Shown here: piece after piece, positions 23,955-30,885 of the stretch
How positions within the stretch are numbered: the first letter of the stretch is position 1
Layout: every line of letters starts with the position of its first letter
DNA from: an uncultured Eubacterium sp.
GTDB taxonomy: Bacteria > Bacillota > Clostridia > Peptostreptococcales > Anaerovoracaceae
Length of the DNA stretch: 33,917 nt
Direction of reading: 5' to 3'
Assembly: GCA_937894585.1 (NCBI GenBank)
Contig: CALBGO010000008.1
Span: 1 to 33,917, forward strand
Program-made: the position numbers and the translations under genes
The notes under the pieces: generated by a model
The model's input: only the letters and a program-made list of their open reading frames with translations
Database searches by the model: none
Told to the model about the DNA's origin: nothing

Positions 23955-26258
23955 ATGGCGATATCGGAAATTAGTAAAAATGCCCTGACTGTGCTTGAGA
24001 AACGGTATCTGGGCAAAGATGAGGACGGAAATCCGTATGAAACTGTAGAGGATATGTTCCGCAGGGTGGCTGACACCATTGCAGCTTCAGATGCTAGGTA
24101 TGACAGTACGGCGGATACTGCCGCACTCAGTGATGAGTTTTATGAGCTGATGACGGATTTGAAGTTTCTGCCCAATTCTCCGACTCTGATGAACGCAGGA
24201 AGGACATTGGGACAGCTTTCTGCGTGTTTTGTACTTCCCGTAGAAGACAGTATGGAGGGCATTTTTGATTCTGTGAAAAATGCGGCGCTGATTCATAAAT
24301 CCGGCGGCGGAACAGGATTTTCTTTTTCCAGACTGCGTCAGAGCGGATCGGCGGTTCGTTCCACGGGCGGTGTTGCCAGCGGTCCGGTCAGCTTTATGAA
24401 AGTTTTTAACGCGGCGACAGAAGCCGTAAAGCAGGGCGGTACCAGAAGAGGCGCCAATATGGGTGTTCTTCGTATCGACCATCCGGATATTCTGGAATTT
24501 ATCAACTGCAAAGAAAACAATAAAGAGATTACCAATTTCAATATCAGCGTCGGAATTACCGAAGCGTTTATGGAAGCAGTGGAGAAGCAGAGCGACTACG
24601 ATTTAATCGATCCAAAGACAGGACAGGCTGTGGGACATCTCAGCGCAGAGAAAGTTTTTGATCTGATTGTCGACCATGCGTGGCAGAACGGTGAACCGGG
24701 TATTATCTTTTTGGACAGACTCAACAGAGATAATGTAACACCGACTCAGGGAGAGATTGAAAGCACCAACCCTTGCGGAGAGCAGCCTCTGCTGCCTTAC
24801 GAAAGCTGCAATCTGGGTTCCATTAACCTAGTGAAAATGCTGAGAAAGACTCTGACCGGTTATGAGTTTGATTTCGGACTGCTGGGCGAAACCGTGGAAA
24901 AGGCGGTGCATTTTCTGGATAATGTAATCGACGCCAATAATTATCCGCTGGAAAAAATCGCTGAGACAACCAAGGCGTCCAGAAAAATCGGTTTGGGTGT
25001 GATGGGCTGGGCCGATGCGCTTTTGATGATGAATATTCCTTACAATTCCGATGAGGCTGTGGAGCTGGCTGAAAAAGTTATGAGCTACATCGAAAATACC
25101 GGACATGCGGCAAGCAGCAGTCTCGCGGAAAAACGGGGAACTTTCCCGCTGTTTTCTGTCAGCATTATGAAAGACGGAGCTCCGATGAGAAATGCTACTA
25201 TTACAACCATTGCTCCGACAGGAACGCTGTCCATTATCGGCGGCTGTTCTTCCGGTGTAGAACCTGTTTTTGCATATGCGTTTATCAGAAACATTATGGA
25301 CGGTACGGAAATGGTGGAAGTAAATCCTGTTCTGACGGCGAAGCTGAAAGAACTGGGACTGTATCATGAGGATCTTCTGAAAAAAATCGCCCGTGAGGGT
25401 ACGGTGGCGCATTGTGAAGAAATTCCGGAAGAAGTGCGCAGAGTTTTCGTATGCTCTCACGATATCAAGCCGATTGACCATATCAGAATGCAGGCGGCAT
25501 TCCAGAAATATACGGACAATGCTGTATCCAAAACTGTAAATTTCCCGAAAGAAGCCACCAGAAACGAAGTGCGGGATGTATATCTGCTTGCGTATAAAGA
25601 AGGCTGCAAGGGAGTTACCATCTACCGCGACGGCAGCCGTGAAGAACAGGTTCTGAATATCGGAAAAGTAAACAGAGAAGGAACTGCGGCTGAGGGAGCT
25701 GCTTCCTCTACTGCAGCTGCTGCGGCAGACAAAGCGGGGTACGGACACATCGAACCTCGTCCGCGGCCGGATGTGACGCGGGGCTTTACGGAAAAAATCA
25801 GAATCGGCTGCGGAAGTCTTTATGTAACCTGTAATTACGATGAAAACGGTATCTGCGAGGTATTTACAAGCACAGGAAAAGCAGGCGGCTGTCCGAGCCA
25901 GAGTGAAGCCACCGCAAGACTGGTTTCAGTGGCGCTGCGCAGCGGGATTTCAATCAATGAAGTTTATGATCAGCTGAAAGGAATCCGGTGTCCGTCCACT
26001 ATCAGACAGCAGGGTATGGGCTGCACATCCTGCCCGGACGCCATTGCCAAAGTGATTATGAAGGTATCGAAAATTATAGAGGAGCAGCCGAGGGAAAAGG
26101 CGTCTTATGGACAGCCGGCAGCGCCGATTCCGCAGAGACATCCGATTATTCCGTCCTCTGCCGGCGAAATTCATGTCTGCCCGGAATGCGGAAGTCCCGT
26201 GGAGCATGAAGGGGGATGCGTCATCTGCAGAAACTGCGGATTTTCAAAATGCGGCTGA
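23955..26258 (+). CDS. nrdJ: Adenosylcobalamin-dependent ribonucleotide reductase (class II)
   Basis: The 767-residue enzyme makes deoxyribonucleotides with a thiyl radical generated from adenosylcobalamin, needing no oxygen. Catalytic-domain motifs are LMNAGRTLGQLSACFVLPVE, HKSGGGTGFSFSRLR, GGTRRGANMG, STNPCGEQPLLPYESCNLGS (NxCxE active-site set, about residues 274-293) and APTGTLSIIGGCSSGVEP. A TSCPD domain follows (YVTCNYDENGICEVFTSTGK, GCTSCPDAI) and a C-terminal zinc ribbon CPECG...CRNCG. The ATG at 23955 is chosen because GGGGAGG lies 8 bp upstream; an earlier in-frame TTG at 23931 precedes that site. Control by NrdR is indicated by the two boxes upstream. A GC-rich terminator follows. 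Confidence 0.95.
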   Translation: MAISEISKNALTVLEKRYLGKDEDGNPYETVEDMFRRVADTIAASDARYDSTADTAALSDEFYELMTDLKFLPNSPTLMNAGRTLGQLSACFVLPVEDSMEGIFDSVKNAALIHKSGGGTGFSFSRLRQSGSAVRSTGGVASGPVSFMKVFNAATEAVKQGGTRRGANMGVLRIDHPDILEFINCKENNKEITNFNISVGITEAFMEAVEKQSDYDLIDPKTGQAVGHLSAEKVFDLIVDHAWQNGEPGIIFLDRLNRDNVTPTQGEIESTNPCGEQPLLPYESCNLGSINLVKMLRKTLTGYEFDFGLLGETVEKAVHFLDNVIDANNYPLEKIAETTKASRKIGLGVMGWADALLMMNIPYNSDEAVELAEKVMSYIENTGHAASSSLAEKRGTFPLFSVSIMKDGAPMRNATITTIAPTGTLSIIGGCSSGVEPVFAYAFIRNIMDGTEMVEVNPVLTAKLKELGLYHEDLLKKIAREGTVAHCEEIPEEVRRVFVCSHDIKPIDHIRMQAAFQKYTDNAVSKTVNFPKEATRNEVRDVYLLAYKEGCKGVTIYRDGSREEQVLNIGKVNREGTAAEGAASSTAAAAADKAGYGHIEPRPRPDVTRGFTEKIRIGCGSLYVTCNYDENGICEVFTSTGKAGGCPSQSEATARLVSVALRSGISINEVYDQLKGIRCPSTIRQQGMGCTSCPDAIAKVIMKVSKIIEEQPREKASYGQPAAPIPQRHPIIPSSAGEIHVCPECGSPVEHEGGCVICRNCGFSKCG

Positions 26259-26380
26259 TAGACAAGCAAGTCACAGGCGAAAACAAACGAAGGTAGCAGG
26301 ATCAAGTAAGTTATGAAAAACAAGGGAAAAGAAAAAGTCCCGAACGAAGATAGAAGATAGAAGGTAGAATATAAAATATG

Positions 26381-26422
26381 CCGCAGGCGCCGGGAGAGTG
26401 AGATTCCGGCGCCTGCGGTTTT
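26381..26422 (+). terminator. Strong terminator of nrdJ
   Basis: CCGCAGGCGCCGG (26381-26393) and CCGGCGCCTGCGG (26406-26418) form a perfect 13-bp stem with a 12-nt loop followed by TTTT. About 120 bp separate it from the nrdJ stop; within that gap GAAGATA-like heptamers repeat in tandem at 26346-26368. Confidence 0.92.
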
Positions 26423-26495
26423 GACATACAGGGATTATTCGGCTCGAAAATGTAAAAGAGAAAATATCGTGGTGGATTTTGGCGTGTTTATCACA

Positions 26496-26524
26496 TTGAC
26501 AATATGGTATATATAACATATAAT
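26496..26524 (+). promoter_or_regulatory. Consensus promoter with palindromic operator, toxin-antitoxin module
   Basis: TTGACA (26496-26501), exactly 17 bp, TATAAT (26519-26524) is a perfect vegetative promoter. The spacer and start of the -10 box form an 18-bp near-palindrome TATGGTATATATAACATA (26503-26520, 16 of 18 positions symmetric), placed for repression by the HTH antitoxin encoded downstream. Confidence 0.8.
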
Positions 26525-26544
26525 GATATCAAGGAGAACAAGTG

Positions 26545-26898
26545 GTGAATTTTGAAGTTGTATTTTATGAAAAAGAAAATGGAGAATGTCCGGTAGAGGA
26601 ATTTATTGATTCTCTTAATGTAAAAATGAGAGCTAAACTGGTTGGTTTACTCGAATTGTTAGAAGAGAAAGGCAATCATCTCAGAGAGCCGTACAGCAAA
26701 TCAATTGGTGATGGGATATTTGAGATCCGCTGCAAGACAGGAAATGATATACCCAGAGTACTATATTTTTTCTATTATGAGGGGAAGATAATACTTACAA
26801 ATGGTTTTGTAAAAAAGACTCAGAAGACACCACCGGAAGAAATCAGATTAGCGAAAGAACGGCGGGCAGATTTCAGGGAAAGGATGAGAAAGTTATGA
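26545..26898 (+). CDS. RelE/HigB-type toxin (phage Gp49-like family)
   Basis: The 117-residue basic protein matches the Gp49-like/HigB toxin family (PF05973): N-terminal NFEVVFYEKENGECPVEEFI, middle KSIGDGIFEIRCK, and C-terminal strands RVLYFFYYEGKIILTNGFVK followed by KKTQKTPPEEI. Family members are ribosome-dependent or free mRNA interferases. The GTG at 26545 is preferred, 8 bp after AAGGAG; another GTG at 26542 would add one residue. Its stop overlaps the antitoxin ATG (ATGA at 26895-26898), the toxin-first order typical of HigBA. Activity of this copy is not known; motif and context support are good. Confidence 0.88.
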   Translation: MNFEVVFYEKENGECPVEEFIDSLNVKMRAKLVGLLELLEEKGNHLREPYSKSIGDGIFEIRCKTGNDIPRVLYFFYYEGKIILTNGFVKKTQKTPPEEIRLAKERRADFRERMRKL

Positions 26899-27188
26899 AG
26901 ACTTTAAAACAATATAAGGACAAACAAATGGGAGATGCCTCCTTTGTAAAAGAGTATGAAGCTTTTCAGCCCGAGATGGATGTTATAAGAGCTATTGTAG
27001 AGGCAAGAACTTCTCAAAAGCTTACACAGAAAGAACTTGCAGAACGAACAGGCATCGATCAGGCGGATATCAGCAGGCTTGAGAATGGAACCAGAAATCC
27101 TTCTGTGAATTTGCTGAAAAGGTTAGCTGACGGCATGGGGATGACTTTAAAGATTGAGTTTGTACCTAAGAAAAGGGTTCGCAGATAG
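26895..27188 (+). CDS. XRE-family antitoxin (HigA type)
   Basis: The 97-residue protein contains a helix-turn-helix of the Cro/CI type at about residues 38-90 (KLTQKELAERTGIDQADISR, then LENGTRNPSVNLLKRLADGM). The N-terminal region with KQMGDASFVKEYEAFQPEMD is typical of antitoxins that pair with Gp49-like toxins. Translation is coupled to the toxin through the 4-bp overlap, with AGGGAAAGGA upstream. It probably neutralises the toxin and represses the operon through the palindrome in the promoter. Confidence 0.9.
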   Translation: MKTLKQYKDKQMGDASFVKEYEAFQPEMDVIRAIVEARTSQKLTQKELAERTGIDQADISRLENGTRNPSVNLLKRLADGMGMTLKIEFVPKKRVRR

Positions 27189-27447
27189 GAAGTATAATAA
27201 AGATATTATAACCGATAAGCACATCAATAAAGAAAACAAACTGATATTGGTAGAATATTAAAAATATAAGAGGATTGACGGAACAGGATCATAGCAGAGC
27301 CGGTGGTTTTGCGTGTATAGAATACATTTGGTAAAAAAAGGAATCAATCAGAAAGTCTTTGATTTTTATGCGGGAAATCATATAATATTGATGAGCGAAC
27401 TTGTAAGAGAGGCTATCAATCTCCAAAAGGGCGGAAAGGAACAGGAA
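27189..27447. other. AT-rich gap before the sigma-54 activator
   Basis: The gap holds an AT-only dyad TATAATA-AAGA-TATTATA (27193-27210) shortly after the antitoxin gene, and from 27313 an in-frame upstream extension of the activator without a ribosome binding site. No convincing vegetative promoter was identified for the activator. Confidence 0.4.
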
Positions 27448-28824
27448 ATGATCAGGCGTTATGTTGAGCAGATTATGAATCTTTATAATTTCATTGATGG
27501 ACTTGTGGTAGTAAATGCAAAAGGTTTTATTGAGTATTTTATTACATATCGGTCTGATGTGAATACATTGAAGGAAAGTGATGTAGTGGGCAGGCATATT
27601 TTAGATGTGTATCCTACCCTGACAGAAGACAGCAGCAGTCTGCTCCGTGTTTTAAAAACCGGCGAGCCGATTTTTAATGAATACCAGTCTCTTTGTGCCT
27701 GCAACGGGCAGAGCATCAATGCAATCAATACGACAATGCCTATCAAAGATGGCGAAAAGATTATCGGAGCTGTAGATGTATCGCGGTATGTAGATGAACT
27801 TTATCAGAGACAGGATATCACACTGGAATTGAAAGCTGCTCCGAAAGTGACTCGTCTTTATACCGTAGATGATATCATTACTGTATCTCAGAAAATGGAA
27901 CTGGTAAAAGAAAGAATTCGTATGATTGCGGATACGGACAGTACCGTAATGATATATGGAGAAACGGGGACCGGAAAGGAGCTGGCTGCCCAGTCCCTGC
28001 ATACCAGCAGCAGACGTCGGAAGAAGCGGTTTGTTTCACAGAACTGTGCTTCGATTCCCGCAAACCTTTTAGAGAGCATTCTGTTTGGAACAGTAAAGGG
28101 AAGTTACACCGGTGCGGAGAATCGGCCGGGGCTTTTTGAACTGGCTAACGGAGGCACTTTGTTTTTGGATGAAATAAATTCTATGGAAGTCAGCGTTCAG
28201 GCAAAAATTCTGAAAGCCATAGAAGAAAAGCAAATTACAAGAATCGGTGGTCTGGAACCGATTCCTGTTGATGTAAAAATTGTTTCTGCTGTGAATCAGC
28301 CCCCAAGATATTGTGTCAGCAGCGGAAAACTTCGAGAAGATCTTTTTTACAGACTCAGCGTGGTACAGCTTTCCTTGCCGCCGCTTCGGGAGAGATCTAA
28401 TGATCTGCTCTTTTTGGTGAATCATTTTATTCAGGAATTTAACGAAAAAATGAACAGGCAGATTATCGGTATTGATGAAGAGGTTGAAAAACTTTTCTGT
28501 GCATATTCATGGCCGGGAAATGTCAGAGAGCTGCGAAATGTTATCGAGGGCGCATTTAATGTGACTGCAGGCGGTTTTATCAGGCTGAAGGATTTACCGG
28601 AATATCTGACGGATTTACGGATTTGGGAAGATAAAAACAGGGAGAAAAGAGAGCATATTGATATGAATGATCCTGCTTTTTCTTTGACGGCAAAAGTTGA
28701 AGAACTCGAGAAATCGCTGATTAATCAGGCCCTTGCAGAAACCGCCAATATGTCTCAGGCTGCAAAGCGTCTGAAGATATCTAAACAGGTTCTCAGTTAT
28801 AAAATGAATAAATACGGACTATAG
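27448..28824 (+). CDS. PAS-domain sigma-54-dependent activator
   Basis: I start at ATG 27448 because AAAGGA lies 8 bp upstream (458 residues); an in-frame GTG at 27313 would add 45 residues. Domains: a PAS-type sensor (FIDGLVVVNAKGFIEYFITY to about residue 120), an AAA+ domain with Walker A GETGTGKE, the sigma-54 contact loop GSYTGAENRPGLFE (a variant of GAFTGA), Walker B GGTLFLDEINS and arginine-finger region REDLFYRLSVVQLSLPPLRE, then a Fis-type helix-turn-helix (NMSQAAKRLKISKQVLSYKM). The architecture resembles RocR, which activates arginine catabolism in Bacillus. It is followed by a terminator and a consensus sigma-54 promoter before two pentein genes, its probable target. The sensed ligand is unknown. 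Confidence 0.93.
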   Translation: MIRRYVEQIMNLYNFIDGLVVVNAKGFIEYFITYRSDVNTLKESDVVGRHILDVYPTLTEDSSSLLRVLKTGEPIFNEYQSLCACNGQSINAINTTMPIKDGEKIIGAVDVSRYVDELYQRQDITLELKAAPKVTRLYTVDDIITVSQKMELVKERIRMIADTDSTVMIYGETGTGKELAAQSLHTSSRRRKKRFVSQNCASIPANLLESILFGTVKGSYTGAENRPGLFELANGGTLFLDEINSMEVSVQAKILKAIEEKQITRIGGLEPIPVDVKIVSAVNQPPRYCVSSGKLREDLFYRLSVVQLSLPPLRERSNDLLFLVNHFIQEFNEKMNRQIIGIDEEVEKLFCAYSWPGNVRELRNVIEGAFNVTAGGFIRLKDLPEYLTDLRIWEDKNREKREHIDMNDPAFSLTAKVEELEKSLINQALAETANMSQAAKRLKISKQVLSYKMNKYGL

Positions 28825-28865
28825 ATGGAGAAGTTAAAAAAATTTGACGAATAGATAATATTTTT

Positions 28866-28888
28866 TTGACTCACTTTTTAGAAGTGCA
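28866..28888 (+). promoter_or_regulatory. Candidate upstream activating site
   Basis: CACTT (28872-28876) and AAGTG (28882-28886), bracketed by TTG and CAA, form an imperfect dyad centred about 65-70 bp upstream of the predicted sigma-54 transcription start. That is a position compatible with binding of the activator encoded just upstream, though only one copy is seen. Confidence 0.4.
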
Positions 28889-28891
28889 ATG

Positions 28892-28918
28892 AAACCGCTG
28901 ATTTCAGCGGTTTTTCTT
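28892..28918 (+). terminator. Terminator of the sigma-54 activator gene
   Basis: AAACCGCTG (28892-28900) pairs with CAGCGGTTT (28905-28913) around an ATTT loop, followed by T-rich TTCTTTT. It insulates the activator gene from the sigma-54 promoter that starts two bases after it. Confidence 0.85.
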
Positions 28919-28919
28919 T

Positions 28920-28935
28920 TGGCATATCTTTTGCT
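28920..28935 (+). promoter_or_regulatory. Sigma-54 (-24/-12) promoter
   Basis: TGGCATATCTTTTGCT matches the RpoN consensus TGGCAC-N5-TTGCW with exact GG/GC spacing. The start would be near 28946, giving a 26-nt leader with AGGAGG before the first pentein gene. A sigma-54 activator gene lies immediately upstream. Confidence 0.88.
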
Positions 28936-28971
28936 GTTATTCTATACAAAAGAAGAAGGAGGTTGTCGATA

Positions 28972-29925
28972 ATGACTGAGCAGGTAAAAAAAGTTGACAT
29001 TGATGCGATTCCCGGAGAAAGATGGTTTCCAAAAGAAACTACTTTTGAAGAGGATATGAGTACATACTGGGGCGACTGGGGTGTCAGCTCCGAAGTGGAA
29101 AAACTGAGAGCTGTTCTTCTCAGAAGACCGGGCAAAGAAATTGAAAATTTTGATGCAAAGGAAGTACGCTTTGCCGATGTTCCGGTCGATGTGGAGCTGA
29201 TGAGAAAGCAGCATGACGCGGTTGCCGACATTTACAGAAATCATGGCGTAAAAGTATATTATGTTGAAGAACAGAGAGAAGACCGGCCGAATGCCATCTT
29301 TTGCCGCGACCTGATGTTCATGACACCGGAAGGTGCAATTATCACCAGACCGGGTATGGCTGCAAGAAGAGGCGAAGAACGGTATATTGCAAAAGCCCTT
29401 GTGGATATCGGGGTTCCGATTGTCAGAACCATTACCGGAGACGGCATGTTCGAAGGTGCCAATGCAATGTGGGTTGACAGAAAAACCGTTGTAATTTCCA
29501 CCGGAAGCAGATGCAACAGAAGCGGGTATGAGCAGGTTGAATATGAACTTCGCAGAATGGGTGTAACAGAAATCATTCACATGCAGCAGCCATACAGCAA
29601 TATTCATATAGATGGACTGATGAATGCGGCAAGTAACGATATCGTGATGGTTCACGCTTCTCAGGTTCCGTATGATGTCATCGACGTTCTGAAGAAGAAA
29701 GGATATAAGATTTTAGAAGCACCATCCACAACAGAGGTAAGAGAAGGCTTCGGCTGCAACTTCGTTGCACTGGAACCGGGCCTTGTGGTAATGCCGGAAG
29801 GAAATCCACGTTGTCAGGCACTGCTGGAAGAAAACGGCGTGAAAGTAATTCCGGTGGATATTTCAGAAATTATGAAGGGAAGAGGCGCGCTGCACTGTAT
29901 CACCGCATTCCTGAAGAGAGGTTAA
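28972..29925 (+). CDS. Pentein-superfamily amidinohydrolase, paralog 1
   Basis: The 317-residue protein belongs to the guanidino-group-modifying (arginine deiminase/DDAH/amidinotransferase) superfamily. The full catalytic set is visible: Asp113 in IFCRDLMFM, Glu161 in FEGANAMWVD, His212 and Asp214 in NIHIDGL, and nucleophile Cys309 in GALHCITAFLKRG at the C-terminus. ATG 28972 is chosen, 9 bp after AGGAGG; a TTG at 28963 abuts that site. It is shorter than arginine deiminase (about 400) and closer to DDAH in size, but has a distinctive N-terminus IPGERWFPKETTFEED. It is the first gene behind the sigma-54 promoter and is followed 15 bp later by a paralog. Substrate unknown: hydrolysis of a guanidino or methylguanidino group is inferred. 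Confidence 0.88.
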   Translation: MTEQVKKVDIDAIPGERWFPKETTFEEDMSTYWGDWGVSSEVEKLRAVLLRRPGKEIENFDAKEVRFADVPVDVELMRKQHDAVADIYRNHGVKVYYVEEQREDRPNAIFCRDLMFMTPEGAIITRPGMAARRGEERYIAKALVDIGVPIVRTITGDGMFEGANAMWVDRKTVVISTGSRCNRSGYEQVEYELRRMGVTEIIHMQQPYSNIHIDGLMNAASNDIVMVHASQVPYDVIDVLKKKGYKILEAPSTTEVREGFGCNFVALEPGLVVMPEGNPRCQALLEENGVKVIPVDISEIMKGRGALHCITAFLKRG

Positions 29926-29940
29926 GAAAGGAGAACGGAC

Positions 29941-30885
29941 ATGGAAAATCGCAAACCTGATATTGACGCACTTCCGGGGGAAAGATGGTTTCCGCTGGAA
30001 ACGACATTTGAAGAAGATTTGCCGAAGCTGTGGGGAGACTGGGGCGTATGCTCGGAAGTCGACAAGCTGAGAGCGGTTCTGATGAGAAGGCCGGGAAAGG
30101 AAATTGAAAATTTTGACTGGCAGGCTGCAAGATTTAAAGCTGCAATTGATCCTGAAAAATTCCGTGCACAGCATGATGCGCTGGCGCAGATTTACAGAGA
30201 CCACGGGGTTGCAGTTCACTACATCGAAGAGCAGAGAGAAGATAAGCCCAATGCGCTGTTCTGCCGCGATCTGGTGCTGATGACACCGGAAGGTGCGATT
30301 GTAACAAGACCTGCCATGGAAGCGCGCAGAGGGGAAGAACGCTATGCGGCAAAGAAGCTGGCAGATCTGGGCGTTCCTATTATCAGAACTATATGCGGAG
30401 ACGCTACTTTTGAAGGCGCAATGGTGATGTGGGTTGACAGAAAGACAGTCATTCTGGCGTGCGGGGTCAGAACCAACCGCAGCGGTTATGATATGGTGGA
30501 AGCGGAACTTCGCAGAATGGGAGTAACGGAAATTCTGCAGATGCAGGTGCCTTACGGACATGCGCATATTGATGGCAATCTGAACTTTGCAAGCCATGAT
30601 GTCGCAATGATTCACGCTTCTCAGGTGCCTTACGATGTATGTGATGCTCTGAAAAAGAAGGGTGTCAAGCTTCTGGAATGCCCGTCTCAGACTGAAGCAA
30701 AAGAAAGCTTTGCAATCAACTTTGTAGCAATTGAGCCGGGAAAAATCGTTATGCCGGCAGGCAATCCAAGAAGCCAGGAGCTGCTTGAAAAGAACGGAAT
30801 CGAGGTAATTCCGGTTGAATTTGATGAAGTAATGAAGGGATTCGGTGCAATTCACTGCTGTACCGCATTCCTGAAGAGAGGCTGA
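29941..30885 (+). CDS. Pentein-superfamily amidinohydrolase, paralog 2
   Basis: The 314-residue protein is a tandem paralog of the preceding gene, sharing long blocks such as WGDWGV, LRAVL, RRPGKEIENFD, EEQRED, RGEERY, MWVDRKTV and TAFLKRG. Its catalytic set is also intact: Asp110 (FCRD), Glu158 (FEGA), His209 and Asp211 (HAHID), Cys306 (IHCCTAF). Differences cluster around the active site (for example FEGAM versus FEGAN and HCC versus HCI), so the two may act on different substrates or form a heteromer. AAAGGAG precedes the ATG. The stop codon overlaps the next ATG (TGATG), indicating coupling to the M28-fold gene. Confidence 0.88.
   Translation: MENRKPDIDALPGERWFPLETTFEEDLPKLWGDWGVCSEVDKLRAVLMRRPGKEIENFDWQAARFKAAIDPEKFRAQHDALAQIYRDHGVAVHYIEEQREDKPNALFCRDLVLMTPEGAIVTRPAMEARRGEERYAAKKLADLGVPIIRTICGDATFEGAMVMWVDRKTVILACGVRTNRSGYDMVEAELRRMGVTEILQMQVPYGHAHIDGNLNFASHDVAMIHASQVPYDVCDALKKKGVKLLECPSQTEAKESFAINFVAIEPGKIVMPAGNPRSQELLEKNGIEVIPVEFDEVMKGFGAIHCCTAFLKRG

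Noticed and set aside
29863..30855. Long minus-strand open frame (330 codons) opposite the second pentein gene, and similar long frames at 13923-14843 and 24828-25748
   Set aside because: They lie fully antisense to genes with clear family motifs, lack ribosome binding sites and give cysteine/histidine-rich sequences typical of reverse-strand shadows.
28972..30885. Canonical arginine deiminase (arcA)
   Set aside because: Both proteins are about 315 residues rather than about 400, have a different N-terminus and are not accompanied by arcB, arcC or arcD.
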